A stretch of DNA of 64,000 nt from Verrucomicrobia bacterium LW23 (GCA_003054695.1 QAZA01000011.1:412616-476615), one strand, 5' to 3'; positions 9,042 to 18,181 are shown, counted from the first letter of the stretch. Notes: a model not told the origin generated them from the letters alone. Translations and numbers: made by a program.

Positions 9042-9962
9042 TCACGGGGTACTTTCCAGCGCTTCTTTGGCCTGGCGTTCGGCCTGCCATCCAAAGAACG
9101 ATTTGAGCACCAGTGTCAGAAGCGCCAGCATGGAGAGGATCGAAGCCAGGGCAAAGGCAGCCTCCATTTGGGAGGAGTTGTACATCAGCTCGATATGCAG
9201 CGGGATCGTGTTGGTAAGGCCCTGAATGTGGCCCGATACCGCCGACACCGCGCCGAACTCCCCAATGGCGCGTGCATTACAGAGAATGATGCCATAGAAG
9301 AGGCCCCATTTGATCTTGGGCAGCGTGATGTAAACGAACGTCTGCCAGCCGCGCGCACCAAGAGTCAGCGCCGCCTCCTCCTCCGCGCTGCCCTGCGCCT
9401 GCATCAGCGGGATGAGAATGCGCGCGACAAAGGGGAAGGTGACGAAAAGCGTGGCAATAACAATGCCCGCCGGCTCAAACAGAATCGGAAACACCTGCTT
9501 GCCGCCGGACCAGAACAAGCTGTTGAGCAATCCCTGGCGGCCAAACAGAATCACAAACATCAGGCCCGCGACGATAGGGGAGACCCACAGCGGCAGGTCA
9601 ATCAGCGTTACCAGAGCGCGTTTGCCGGGAAAGCTGAAGCGCGAGATGGCCCACGCCGCCGCCACGCCAAAGAGCGTGTTGAGCGGCACAACGATGGCGG
9701 CTGTCAGCAGCGTAAGCTTGATGGCTGAAACCGCATGGGGGTTTTCCAGCGCGTCGTAGTACACGCGGATGCCCTTCAGCAGCGACTCCTTGAAGATGAT
9801 AAACAGCGGCATCAGCAAGAAGCCGGCGATAAAGCCCACCGCAATGGTGATAAGCAGCAGGCGAACCCATAGCGGCTCGGTCGTCGCCTTACGGGGAATG
9901 CGCCGGCGCCGCGGCGCCTCCTGCGGGGGCGCGGGCTCAAGAGTGGTAGCCGAAGTAGCCAT
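9042..9962 (-). CDS. cysW: Sulfate ABC transporter permease CysW
   Basis: 306 residues, six predicted transmembrane helices. The EAA loop that docks on the ATPase is visible as EEEAALTLGARGWQTFVYIT followed by LPKIKWG. The sequence FGAVSAVSGHIQGLTNTIPL is typical of CysW. The N-terminal 30 residues are Arg/Pro-rich and cytoplasmic. Paired with CysT, it forms the sulfate channel. It starts 56 bp after cysT on the same strand. Confidence 0.93.
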   Translation of the reverse strand: MATSATTLEPAPPQEAPRRRRIPRKATTEPLWVRLLLITIAVGFIAGFLLMPLFIIFKESLLKGIRVYYDALENPHAVSAIKLTLLTAAIVVPLNTLFGVAAAWAISRFSFPGKRALVTLIDLPLWVSPIVAGLMFVILFGRQGLLNSLFWSGGKQVFPILFEPAGIVIATLFVTFPFVARILIPLMQAQGSAEEEAALTLGARGWQTFVYITLPKIKWGLFYGIILCNARAIGEFGAVSAVSGHIQGLTNTIPLHIELMYNSSQMEAAFALASILSMLALLTLVLKSFFGWQAERQAKEALESTP

Positions 9963-10018
9963 AATTTAGGGAAGGAAAAAGGGGGGAGAGGAGAGAAAGA
10001 AGGTTTACTGCCGCGGGA

Positions 10019-10912
10019 TTACACCGACGCGCTGCCAGTTACGCGGCCGTTCCATGCCTGCAACAGGCTTACCACCACCAGGATAAGGAAGGAGAACACC
10101 AGCATTACCGCGCCCAGCGCAGCCGCCTGGGAGTACAGGCCCTCCTCCAGCGTGGTATAGATGACCAGCGGGGTAATCTCGCCCCGGCCAATAACGCCGC
10201 TGGCAATAAAGATGACCGAGCCGAACTCGCCCACCGCGCGCCCAAAGGCCAGGGTCATTCCCGTAAGCCACGCGGGCAAAATGGCCGGCACAATAATGCG
10301 CCAGAACGTTTGCCAGCGCGTGGCGCCCAGGCACGCGGCGGCTTCCTCGATATCCGTGGAGAGATCCTCCAGCACCGGTTGCAGCGTGCGCACCACAAAA
10401 GGCAGGCCGATAAACGTGAGGGCAATGGTAACACCAATGTTGGAGTTAGCCGTAGCCCACCCCGCGCGCCATGCCTCCGGCCCCACCGCCCAGTGCACCC
10501 ACTCTCCAAACGTGCCGTTTTTGCCGTACAGCACCGCCAGGGAAATTCCGGCCACCGCCGTGGGCAGCGCAAAGGGCAGATCCACCACGGCGTCCGCAAA
10601 GCGCCGGCCAGGGAACTCGTACCGCACCAGCACCCAGGCGATGATAAAGCCGAACACGCCGTTAATCAGCGCCGCAATGCCGGAGGCGCCGAAGCTGAGC
10701 ATGTAGCTGGCGATGGCCCGATCGCTGGTGATCTTGGCCCACGTCGCCGCAAACGGCTCCGTAAACACCTTGGCTACCAGAAAGGCCATGGGAATAAGCA
10801 CCAGAAGGCTGACGTAAATCAGCGTGTACCCGAGCGACAGATGGAAGCCGGGCAGAATGGTGCGGTTCCCGAAACGGCGGTAAGGGATGGAGGAAGATAC
10901 AGCGTCAGACAT
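10019..10912 (-). CDS. cysT: Sulfate ABC transporter permease CysT (CysU)
   Basis: 297 residues, six predicted helices. The N-terminal PGFHLSLGYTLIYVSLLVLI and the EAA loop (IEEAAACLGATRWQTFWRII) are characteristic. FGSVIFIASGVIGRGEITPL is the region that distinguishes CysT/CysW from molybdate permeases. It is the second gene of the operon, separated from sbp by 176 bp that can fold into a stem-loop (10971-11046). Confidence 0.93.
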   Translation of the reverse strand: MSDAVSSSIPYRRFGNRTILPGFHLSLGYTLIYVSLLVLIPMAFLVAKVFTEPFAATWAKITSDRAIASYMLSFGASGIAALINGVFGFIIAWVLVRYEFPGRRFADAVVDLPFALPTAVAGISLAVLYGKNGTFGEWVHWAVGPEAWRAGWATANSNIGVTIALTFIGLPFVVRTLQPVLEDLSTDIEEAAACLGATRWQTFWRIIVPAILPAWLTGMTLAFGRAVGEFGSVIFIASGVIGRGEITPLVIYTTLEEGLYSQAAALGAVMLVFSFLILVVVSLLQAWNGRVTGSASV

Positions 10913-10970
10913 GGCCGGGGTGGTTAAAGTTGCAAAAGTCTATTGATCTAGTCAGAATAAGGCAAGGGAA

Positions 10971-11046
10971 AAGCGCATTCGAATACGGCAGCTTTCTCGG
11001 GCCGATGGGCCCGGGGGGAGTGAGGGCGTGTGATGCGAATGCGCTT
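10971..11046 (-). repeat. Intercistronic inverted repeat between sbp and cysT
   Basis: Perfect 11-bp arms AAGCGCATTCG (10971-10981) and CGAATGCGCTT (11036-11046) enclose 54 nt that contain a nested GC-rich hairpin (CGGGCC 10998-11003 with GGCCCG 11008-11013). Neither side has a T-run, so it is less likely a terminator than an RNA-processing or stability element between an abundant binding protein and the membrane subunits. Confidence 0.5.
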
Positions 11047-11088
11047 GTAGGGAAAGGGGAGCGGAGTGCGGGTGCAAGGGCCCGGGGC

Positions 11089-12150
11089 TTACTTCTTCTT
11101 GTACACCTGATCGAAAAGCCCGCCATCGCCAAAGTGCGTTTTAAAAGCCTTGGGCCAGCCGCCAAACACGTCATCTACGGAGACGAGCGGGATGGAGGCA
11201 AAGAGCTCCTTGTTTTCCTCCGCAATCTCCTTGTTGCGCGGGCGGTAGTAGTGACTGGCCGCGATGCGCTGGCCTTCGGGCGACCACAGGTACTCCACAT
11301 AAGCCGTTGCCAGCTTGCGACTTCCGCGTGCGTCCACCACCGTGTCCACAACAGAGACGGGCAGCTCGGCCAGGATGCTGACGGACGGGTAGACGATCTC
11401 GTATTGGCCGGGATTCGTCTTTTTGGTGATAAGCAGGAGCTCGTTTTCAAACGAAAGGAGGGCGTCGCCCTGGCCTTTGGTGATGAACGAGGTCGTCGCG
11501 CCGCGGCCGCCGATATCCAGCACCACCACGTTGTTAAACAGCGTGGTGACAAAGGCTTGCGCCTTCGCTTCGTCGCCGCCGGGGCTGCGCAGCGTGTAGG
11601 CCCACGCGGCCAGGTAGGTGTAGCGGCCGTTGCCCGAGGTTTTGGGGTTGGGGATGACAAGCTCCACGCCCGGCTTCACCAGGTCGGCCCAATCCTTGAT
11701 GCCCTTGGGGTTGCCCTTGCGCACCAGGATGGCGATGGTGGAGGTCATCGGCGCGGCGTTGTCCGGCAGGCGCGTGCGCCAGTTTTTGGCGACGTAATCC
11801 TTGTCGGCCAGCGTGGCAATATCGGTCTCCTGGTTCATCGTGGCCACATCGGCCTGCATGCCCTCCAGAATGGACTTGGCCTGCTTGCTGGAGCCGCCGA
11901 ACGAGAGATTCACCTTCACGTCCTTGCCGGCGGTGGCTTTGTAGTGCTTGGAGAAAGCGGTGCTGAAATCGCCATACAACTCGCGCGCCACGTCAAACGA
12001 GGCGTTGAGGATCTGGTCCGGCTCTTCGGCTGCGCACGCGGGGGTGACGACGGAAGCGGAGCTGACGGCGATCAGGCCCGCGGCGATAACTGCCACGGCG
12101 CGGCGAAGGGGGGACAGGGACAAGGCGCGGAATTTCATGGATAGGGGCAT
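11089..12150 (-). CDS. sbp: Sulfate-binding periplasmic protein
   Basis: 353 residues from the ATG at 12150; a start at 12138 is equally possible. A signal peptide with a twin-Arg-like but ordinary Sec core (RRAVAVIAAGLIAVSSASVV) ends near PACAAEE. The mature protein has Sbp/CysP signatures: NASFDVARELY, SFGGSSKQA, VATMNQETDIA, KGNPKGIKDWADL and GNGRYTYLAAWAY. It captures sulfate (or thiosulfate) in the periplasm and hands it to CysTW. It is first in the operon; upstream lie 170 bp of AT-richer DNA that should hold the promoter, in which I could not identify a known operator. Confidence 0.93.
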   Translation of the reverse strand: MPLSMKFRALSLSPLRRAVAVIAAGLIAVSSASVVTPACAAEEPDQILNASFDVARELYGDFSTAFSKHYKATAGKDVKVNLSFGGSSKQAKSILEGMQADVATMNQETDIATLADKDYVAKNWRTRLPDNAAPMTSTIAILVRKGNPKGIKDWADLVKPGVELVIPNPKTSGNGRYTYLAAWAYTLRSPGGDEAKAQAFVTTLFNNVVVLDIGGRGATTSFITKGQGDALLSFENELLLITKKTNPGQYEIVYPSVSILAELPVSVVDTVVDARGSRKLATAYVEYLWSPEGQRIAASHYYRPRNKEIAEENKELFASIPLVSVDDVFGGWPKAFKTHFGDGGLFDQVYKKK

Positions 12151-12321
12151 AGTAAAAAGGAAACTCCATAATGTCAATCGACAATTGTGAACGGGAGTTG
12201 GTGTTATTATGTAAGTATCGGATGGAGAATTAGTTAGGGAAGCTAAAAAAGCGCTTCAACTTCGCGAAACTGGATGCTGGGGCGGAGAAAAGGCTCTGAT
12301 CAGGTCGACTTTTCTCAGCAA

Positions 12322-12352
12322 CAAAAAAGGCGAGCTGCAGGACAGCTCGCCT
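12322..12352 (-). terminator. Rho-independent terminator of the cytochrome oxidase operon
   Basis: Perfect 9-bp stem GGCGAGCTG (12329-12337) with CAGCTCGCC (12343-12351), 5-nt loop, followed on the reverse strand by six T (12323-12328). It lies about 50 bp after ctaC and separates that operon from sbp. Confidence 0.85.
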
Positions 12353-12403
12353 TGGGGCGCAAGCGACGGGGAAGGGCCCGGCGCTTTGCTTATGAAATGG
12401 CAT

Positions 12404-13177
12404 TTACTGCTTTGCGATCGCCTTGGGCTCGGCCGCGGTGTTGGCCGTCTTCAAGTCGGCCTGCCACGTCTTGAAGTCTTCGGCGCTGAGCACCTTGACA
12501 ACGCTCTTCATGCTCGCGTGGCCCTTGCCGCACAGCTGGCCGCAGATAACGGTGTACTCACCCTCGCGGGTGCCAACGAACCAGATCGGGATGCGGGTGC
12601 CGGGGATGGCGTCCTTGGCGGTGCGGAACTCCGGCACGGCAAAGTTGTGGATCACGTCCTTGGAGGTGATGTTGAGCACCACGGCCTGGCCAATCGGCAC
12701 GGCCATCTCGCCCTGGCTGATGATGTCGTCCTTGGCGTGCGGGTCGGAGGAATCGAGGCCGATGGGGTTGGTCTGGCTGACGAGGTTCATGCTCTTCTTG
12801 CCAAACACGCCGTCGGCGCCGGGGTAATGGTAGTTCCACCCAAACGCCTGGGCGACGAGATGCACCTGAAGGGCGGACTTTTCGTCCGGGAAACCGGAGG
12901 TGCGCTGGAACCAGAGCGGCAGCGCAAAGCCCAGCAGCAGAACGGCTTCCACCAGCACGACGGTAAACTCCAGGTGCTTGAACACCGTGCCCTCGGCGCC
13001 GTAGTAGCTGGCCTTGGGATTTTTGGACGCGCGGAAACGCCAGAGGAGGTAGCAGTAGAACGCAAACCAGCCGACAAACAGAATGAGCATGAACCAGTGG
13101 CAAAACTCGATCATCTGGTCGATCTGGAACGCGTGCTGCGAGGCGGCGGGCGGCATGCCCATCAGGGTGTTAATCAT
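12404..13177 (-). CDS. ctaC: Cytochrome c oxidase subunit II
   Basis: 257 residues. Two transmembrane helices (about 28-48 and 70-90) precede a periplasmic cupredoxin domain. The CuA site is CGQLCGKGHASM, containing both Cys, the His and the Met, plus His in the HNFAVPEFR strand. The Glu that usually lies between the two Cys (and binds copper through its backbone) is Gln, a tolerated change. There is no C-terminal haem c domain, so this is an aa3-type rather than caa3-type subunit. It is last in the operon, separated from the other subunits by two small genes. Confidence 0.93.
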   Translation of the reverse strand: MINTLMGMPPAASQHAFQIDQMIEFCHWFMLILFVGWFAFYCYLLWRFRASKNPKASYYGAEGTVFKHLEFTVVLVEAVLLLGFALPLWFQRTSGFPDEKSALQVHLVAQAFGWNYHYPGADGVFGKKSMNLVSQTNPIGLDSSDPHAKDDIISQGEMAVPIGQAVVLNITSKDVIHNFAVPEFRTAKDAIPGTRIPIWFVGTREGEYTVICGQLCGKGHASMKSVVKVLSAEDFKTWQADLKTANTAAEPKAIAKQ

Positions 13178-13260
13178 GGGTCAGGTCAAGTCAGTGTGTG
13201 GGGAAAGTAAGGTGTGGGTACGGGAAAGGGGAGGGGCGCAGCGTCGTCGCTCACCACGAG

Positions 13261-13581
13261 TCAGGAGCGATGCGGCGTGGCCTTGAGCGTGGTGGCATCG
13301 GAGCCGGCCGGGACGCTGGCCACGTAGGTGGTGTGCACGGCGCCGGCGCTGGAGAAAGCTTTGGTGCGCAGGTGCCACATAAATGCGCCCGCGCTGCCCA
13401 TCATCACCATAATGATGCCGAGCATAAACAGCACCGCCGTATCGATCGCCTCCGTCACCTGCGTGCCGGGTGCGCCGTAGCACACGGGGCACGCGCTGGC
13501 CGCCCCGGGCAGCGCAAGCACAAGCGCACAGGCCAGGATCATCAGCGGAAGGGCGCGGTGGAGAGGGGAAGTAGTGCGCAT
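13261..13581 (-). CDS. Small secreted/membrane protein with a CxxC motif
   Basis: 106 residues. A signal peptide (LMILACALVLALPGAASA) is followed directly by CPVCYGAPG, and then by one transmembrane helix (about 48-68, TAVLFMLGIIMVMMGSAGAF). The two Cys lie at the start of the mature protein on the periplasmic side, and could bind copper or take part in disulfide chemistry. Its place between cytochrome oxidase subunits suggests a role in oxidase assembly or CuA loading. That is inference; I recognise no named family. Confidence 0.7.
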   Translation of the reverse strand: MRTTSPLHRALPLMILACALVLALPGAASACPVCYGAPGTQVTEAIDTAVLFMLGIIMVMMGSAGAFMWHLRTKAFSSAGAVHTTYVASVPAGSDATTLKATPHRS

Positions 13582-13674
13582 GAAAGTGGGGCGGTGGGGG
13601 GGTGAGGGGAGGTGCGGCAGTGAATGCGGGAAGCGAAGGGAATGGCGGAAGCGATCCGCCCGGGAAGCCCGAGA

Positions 13675-13881
13675 TCAGTTATCCGAGATCCCCTTTGCTT
13701 TCTGGATGAAGTAGACTTCGTAAACCGCCAGGCCAAGCCCGATGATCAGGCAGCAGACGCCAAAAAAGGCGTTGAGGATCGAGCCCTGCAGTTCTTCGAC
13801 AAAGAAGAACGCCCAGGCCGTGCCCAAGAAGAGGATAACGGCGGCGGTGATGAAGACGAGATGCATTTCTTTAAGGCCCAT
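13675..13881 (-). CDS. Small two-helix membrane protein in the oxidase operon
   Basis: 68 residues from the ATG at 13881, chosen because GGAG lies 5 nt upstream; the frame is open further upstream but the extra residues are polar and Pro-rich. Two transmembrane helices (HLVFITAAVILFLGTAWAFF and LNAFFGVCCLIIGLGLAVYE) make up nearly the whole protein. It may be an accessory or structural subunit of the oxidase. Confidence 0.7.
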   Translation of the reverse strand: MGLKEMHLVFITAAVILFLGTAWAFFFVEELQGSILNAFFGVCCLIIGLGLAVYEVYFIQKAKGISDN

Positions 13882-14025
13882 AAGTGCTCCGTTCCAGGTC
13901 GGGGGTGTCGCCCTGGCGCCGCGCATTCACGTTGGAGATGAATCGCGGCGTCGCTTGCCGGCGGCCTGTTTTGAATCAGGTGGTTGGTGGGAGTTGGTGG
14001 CGAGGGAGAGGTTGTATCGGTATGC

Positions 14026-14451
14026 TTAGTGCACGGTGGGATGTCCCGCCGGCACAACGTGGTCGGCCGGGCGCTCCTTGTAGGGATCTTTGCCCCAGTG
14101 GATCGGGTCGTACCAGGCAAACCACGTCAGGAAGAAGAGGATAAACGCGCAGACAACGGCGCCGATCATCACCTGATAGATCAGCTTTTTCTCTGTCATC
14201 ATGTGCATAAACACAGCCACAACAAGGCCGGCCTTAAAGGTGGCAATAATCAGCGCGCAGATGATATGACCCCAGGTGCTGAACGGCAGGTAAGCCACCA
14301 GCACCGTGATGATCGTCAGCACAAAAAGCGAGCCGAAGATAATCCAGTAGAGCTTGATGTGCTGCTCGATGTGCTCGATCTCATGCGGATCGGGAGCGTG
14401 CGGGTCGCTCGACACCGCGTGGTGGTCTTTGTCGTGGGTGTGGGAGGCCAT
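14026..14451 (-). CDS. Cytochrome c oxidase subunit IV (prokaryotic COX4 type)
   Basis: 141 residues. The N-terminal 27 residues are His/Asp-rich (MASHTHDKDHHAVSSDPHAP). Three transmembrane helices follow; FKAGLVVAVFMHMMTEKK between the second and third is the typical signature of the prokaryotic subunit IV, a small structural subunit of haem-copper oxidases. It sits between ctaE and the two small genes, all on the reverse strand. Confidence 0.85.
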   Translation of the reverse strand: MASHTHDKDHHAVSSDPHAPDPHEIEHIEQHIKLYWIIFGSLFVLTIITVLVAYLPFSTWGHIICALIIATFKAGLVVAVFMHMMTEKKLIYQVMIGAVVCAFILFFLTWFAWYDPIHWGKDPYKERPADHVVPAGHPTVH

Positions 14452-14525
14452 GTTGATGAGTAGAGAAAAGGCTGTCTTTCAGTGTGTCAGAAAGGCGCAA
14501 TCACAGTGCGTGGTAAAAATCCTCC

Positions 14526-15476
14526 TTACAGCAAATAAAACACGGGGAAGAGGAAAATCCAGACCAGATCGACGAAGTGCCAGAAAAGGCCGGTCGTCTC
14601 GATACGATTGGCCAGCCACTCCGGGTTCTCCTTGTAAATCGCCGCGCTGCCGATGGGCAGGGCGAAGAAGGTCAGCACGCAGATGCCGCCGATGATGTGC
14701 AGCGCGTGCAGGCCGGTGATGACAAAGTAGATGGCAAAGAAGGTGTTGTACTTGGGGTAAAACACTCCGTAGCGCAGGATGTCGGAGCGCTCAATCTTGA
14801 TCGCGTTGCCGTGGCCGCCGGCGCCGCCGCCGCCCTTGGCCGGCGCGTGGGCGTCCGCCGCGGGGGGATGAGCCGCGTGGCCGTGGCCATGGCCGCCGGT
14901 GTCCGGATCGGTCACAAACTCGATGTAGCTTTTGTTCGGGTCATCGACGCCGTGGATGTGGCCGGTGATCTCGAACGAGGCCGACGAAACCCATTCCTTC
15001 ACCTTGGCGTGCTCGTGCTCCAGGGCGCCCTTGTACTTGGCAAAGCTGGCATGCTTGATGTGCACACCGTAGTGAGTGAACTTGCCGTAGTACTCGTAAG
15101 TTTTAATGCCCAGAAAGATGAACGCGCAGCCGATGGTGATCCACATCCACATGTAGTACTCCCCCATCTTGCGGCGCTTGACCGCCGCCCAGGAGAGAAC
15201 CATAGTGATGGACGAAAAGATCAGCACCGCCGTGTTCACCAGGCCGGGCCAGATCTGCAGCACGTCATGATACGGCCAGTGCTCCGCGCCCAGGCGCAGA
15301 AAGATGTAAGCCGAGAACAGGCCGCCAAAGAGCATGACTTCGGACGCCAGAAACAGCCAGATGCCGAGCTTGCCGTTGTACAGCCCGGTATCCGGACGGG
15401 ACTTGACGATATACGGAATCAGCTCGCCGTGAGGGTGTTCCTCAACGTGTCCGTGAGAGGGGGAAGGGGTTGCCAT
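14526..15476 (-). CDS. ctaE: Cytochrome c oxidase subunit III with a large His-rich insertion
   Basis: 316 residues. Five transmembrane helices of the short subunit III form: LGIWLFLASEVMLFGGLFSA, VNTAVLIFSSITMVLSWAAV, YYMWMWITIGCAFIFLGIKT, FFAIYFVITGLHALHIIGGI and FWHFVDLVWIFLFPVFYLL. Between the third and fourth helices lies an insertion of about 100 residues (137-236) ending in a His/Gly/Ala-rich stretch (GGHGHGHAAHPPAADAHAPA). Most relatives have a short loop there. The loop may bind copper. Confidence 0.93.
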   Translation of the reverse strand: MATPSPSHGHVEEHPHGELIPYIVKSRPDTGLYNGKLGIWLFLASEVMLFGGLFSAYIFLRLGAEHWPYHDVLQIWPGLVNTAVLIFSSITMVLSWAAVKRRKMGEYYMWMWITIGCAFIFLGIKTYEYYGKFTHYGVHIKHASFAKYKGALEHEHAKVKEWVSSASFEITGHIHGVDDPNKSYIEFVTDPDTGGHGHGHAAHPPAADAHAPAKGGGGAGGHGNAIKIERSDILRYGVFYPKYNTFFAIYFVITGLHALHIIGGICVLTFFALPIGSAAIYKENPEWLANRIETTGLFWHFVDLVWIFLFPVFYLL

Positions 15477-15514
15477 GAGAATTCCTGAATCAGGTCAGCG
15501 TTGTGTGCTGCAGC

Positions 15515-17578
15515 TTAGTGTTTGCCCTTGAATTTATCGGCCGGATCGTAGCCGGGTTCCGTCTGCGGGAAGTAGTCGGTAGGATGGCCGGGGACGCTGT
15601 ACTCGTACGGGCCGCGGTAAACCTGAATCGGCTTGGTAAAGTTGCCGTGCGGGGGCGGGGAGGGGGTGTCCCACTCCAGCGTGGTGCAGTGCCAGGGGTT
15701 GGTGCTCACCTTCTCGCCAAACCAGGCGCTGTAAAAGAAGTTGAAGATGAAGGGGATCTGCGCCAGCAGCAGGAAGAAGGCCGACACCGTGATAAACTGG
15801 TGCCAGTAAAGAACTCCGCCCAGCAGCTCGCCGTAAGCCGCGCCGCCGTCATAACCGCGGCGGTGCATGCCGGACATACCCTGCAGGAACATCGGCATAA
15901 ACACGCAGTTCATCAGCAGGATGGTGGGCCAGAAGTGCACGTGGCCGAGAAAATCGCTCATCTTGCGGCCGGTAGCCTTGGGGTACCAGTGATAAATCGC
16001 GCCAAACGCACCGGTGATAACACCCGGCGCCACCACGTAGTGGAAGTGGCCGATAACGTAGTAGGTATCGTGCAGGTACAGCACCGGCGCGCTGAACGCC
16101 AGCGGGATGCCCGTCAAACCACCGATACCGAACAGCGGGATAAACGCCGTCGCAAAAAGCATCGGCACGGTAAAGCGGATGGACGCGCCCCAGAGAGTAA
16201 TCAGCAGCGCGGTCAGAATCAGCACCGACGGGATGGAGATGATGATCGTCGTCGTCTGGAAAAACGCGGCAACCTTGGTGCCCATGCCCGTAAGGTACAT
16301 GTGGTGCGCCCACACAACAAAGGAGAGGAAGCCTAGCACCCACACGGAGACAACCATCGTGTTCAGGCCCCAGATCGGCTTGCGGGCGTTGGTGGCGATG
16401 ATTTCCGTCACGGCGCCGATGGTCGGCAGAATCAGCACGTATACCTCGGGGTGGCCCAGGAACCAGAACAGATGCTGGTAGAGCAGGGGCGAACCGCCGC
16501 CGGAGTAGCCCATGCTCGCGGCTACCGGCACGTTCTCCCATACCAGGCCATCCGGCATAAAGAAGGAGGTGTGCGCCACGCGATCCATCAGCTGCAGAAT
16601 GCCCGCGGCCTCCAGCGGAGGGAAGGCGAGGAGCAGCAGGAACGCGGTGACAAGCTGCGCCCACACAAAGAAGGGCATACGCATCCAGGTCATACCCGGC
16701 GCGCGCAGCTGAACGATCGTTGCGATAAAGTTAACGGAGCCCAGCAGCGAGGAGGTGATGAGCAACACCATCGACATCAGCCAGAACGACTGGCCGGTGA
16801 AGAGATTGAGCAGAATGGTGTTCTTGATCGCCGGGTTGGAGAGAATGGAGAGAGGCGGGTACGAGGTCCAGCCGGATTGTGGTCCTCCGCCTTCTATAAT
16901 GCCGCCGTCGCCGGGGATGGCGAAGCTCGCGAGCATCATCACGCCGCCCCAGAAGAAGAGGTGAAAGCTGGCCATGTTGAGCCGGGGGAAACACATATCG
17001 CCCGCGCCTATCTGCAACGGCACCACAAAGTTACCAAAGGCCGCAAAGCCCAGCGGCACCACGGCAAGGAACACCATGATGGTGCCGTGCATCGCTCCCA
17101 GCTGATTATAGAAGCTGGGCTGCATAACGCCGCCCGGCATGTTGTGCTTGGTAAACAAAAACTCCGCAAGCGTGCCCTGCTCCGGCTTCGGCGGCGGGGT
17201 CTCCTTCAGCTTAAAGTCGTGCGGGTAACCAAAGAGGGCTTTGACGTTCTCCCCCAGACGGTGCGCGTAGCCCGCGGGCGCCTCGGTAATCTTGGAGACG
17301 ACTGCGGCGGCGGTGAGCGGCTGATTGGGGTAAGCGATGCTCCAGCGCATCAACAGCACCATCAAAAAGCCCAGCAGCAGAAAGGTGAGCGAGGTGATGA
17401 GGTACTGAATACCAATCATCTTATGGTCCGTCGAGAAGACGTATGTGCCCCAGAAACCGGGTTCATGATGATGCGCATCATGATGACCATGAGCGTGTTC
17501 TGCATGCTTGGCCGGGGAATGTGTAGGGGCGGAAGAAGGTGCAACTTCCGCGTGGGAGGATTCGGAGGCGTCGTCCAT
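15515..17578 (-). CDS. ctaD: Cytochrome c oxidase subunit I
   Basis: 687 residues, longer than the usual 530-600. All redox ligands are present: the CuB/Tyr motif HPEVYVLILP, the histidine pair in WAHHMYLTGM, and HDTYYVIGHFHYV for the two haems. The HPEVY Glu marks the A1 type of haem-copper oxidase. Extra length comes from a His-rich N-terminus (residues about 19-39, HSPAKHAEHAHGHHDAHHHE) and an insertion of about 50 residues in the loop between helices 1 and 2 (about 85-140). It pumps protons while reducing O2. It is first in a six-gene operon (ctaD-ctaE-subunit IV-two small genes-ctaC). Confidence 0.95.
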   Translation of the reverse strand: MDDASESSHAEVAPSSAPTHSPAKHAEHAHGHHDAHHHEPGFWGTYVFSTDHKMIGIQYLITSLTFLLLGFLMVLLMRWSIAYPNQPLTAAAVVSKITEAPAGYAHRLGENVKALFGYPHDFKLKETPPPKPEQGTLAEFLFTKHNMPGGVMQPSFYNQLGAMHGTIMVFLAVVPLGFAAFGNFVVPLQIGAGDMCFPRLNMASFHLFFWGGVMMLASFAIPGDGGIIEGGGPQSGWTSYPPLSILSNPAIKNTILLNLFTGQSFWLMSMVLLITSSLLGSVNFIATIVQLRAPGMTWMRMPFFVWAQLVTAFLLLLAFPPLEAAGILQLMDRVAHTSFFMPDGLVWENVPVAASMGYSGGGSPLLYQHLFWFLGHPEVYVLILPTIGAVTEIIATNARKPIWGLNTMVVSVWVLGFLSFVVWAHHMYLTGMGTKVAAFFQTTTIIISIPSVLILTALLITLWGASIRFTVPMLFATAFIPLFGIGGLTGIPLAFSAPVLYLHDTYYVIGHFHYVVAPGVITGAFGAIYHWYPKATGRKMSDFLGHVHFWPTILLMNCVFMPMFLQGMSGMHRRGYDGGAAYGELLGGVLYWHQFITVSAFFLLLAQIPFIFNFFYSAWFGEKVSTNPWHCTTLEWDTPSPPPHGNFTKPIQVYRGPYEYSVPGHPTDYFPQTEPGYDPADKFKGKH

Positions 17579-18181
17579 AAGGCGTAAACGGGGATCGGAT
17601 TGGCCACGATCCTACATGCGCCAATCCTCAAAGAAAGGAGAAATTTTGGGGGAAACGGCACTTCTGGCGCAAAATAAACGGGGTCATTCGTTGCGATGCC
17701 GCCGCACGCCGTAATGCGCTTGCGCCGACGCATCGCCCGCGGTGGAAACAGCGGAGAGATAAGTGCATGACAGGCAATATCTTGCGATGGCGTGAGACTC
17801 GATCTCAGTGCCACGGAAATCGAACGCCCGGTTGCGCCTATTAGCGGCGCCAATTCCGCCATTTCGCGTTGCTTATACTTGACGTTAAGCAATTCAGATT
17901 GAGGCGGTTGAGTCTTCGGATGCGTTTCGGGCGATTGATTGCGGCGCATTTTTACTAAAAGTGCGTATAAGGCTGTAATAGACGCATCAAAGGATTCATT
18001 TGTAGGCGTCTAGGGTGTTTTCTACAGGTTTTTGTAGTTACATAGGGGGTTTTTATTCTTTTTCTGATACAAAGGGAGAAATGGATGTCTGGCAGGGCTT
18101 AGTCGTTTGTATCCATTAAGATAGAACGAGAAATATTTTTGTTAAATAGCTTGGCAACCGCCCTTCGGTTCGGCTCAATAC
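17579..18181. other. Intergenic region upstream of ctaD and the YbjN-like gene
   Basis: 603 bp between two divergent genes. 17990-18150 is distinctly AT-rich and must hold the promoter for the rightward gene; ctaD promoter sequences should lie near 17600-17700. Open frames here have unnatural composition and are not called. No known RNA or operator recognised. Confidence 0.4.

Noticed and set aside
10930..12144. 404-codon forward frame across sbp
   Set aside because: Antisense shadow of the sulfate-binding protein; composition dominated by Ala, Val, Gly and Arg.
12404..13177. CuA site lost because of the Gln in CGQLC
   Set aside because: That position binds copper through its backbone carbonyl and Gln is tolerated; all side-chain ligands are present.
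16451..17587. 378-codon forward frame antisense to ctaD
   Set aside because: Shadow of oxidase subunit I, rich in His/Arg/Gln from antisense of hydrophobic codons.
17416..17949. 177-residue reverse frame upstream of ctaD
   Set aside because: Overlaps the start of ctaD in another frame and has an unnatural composition.
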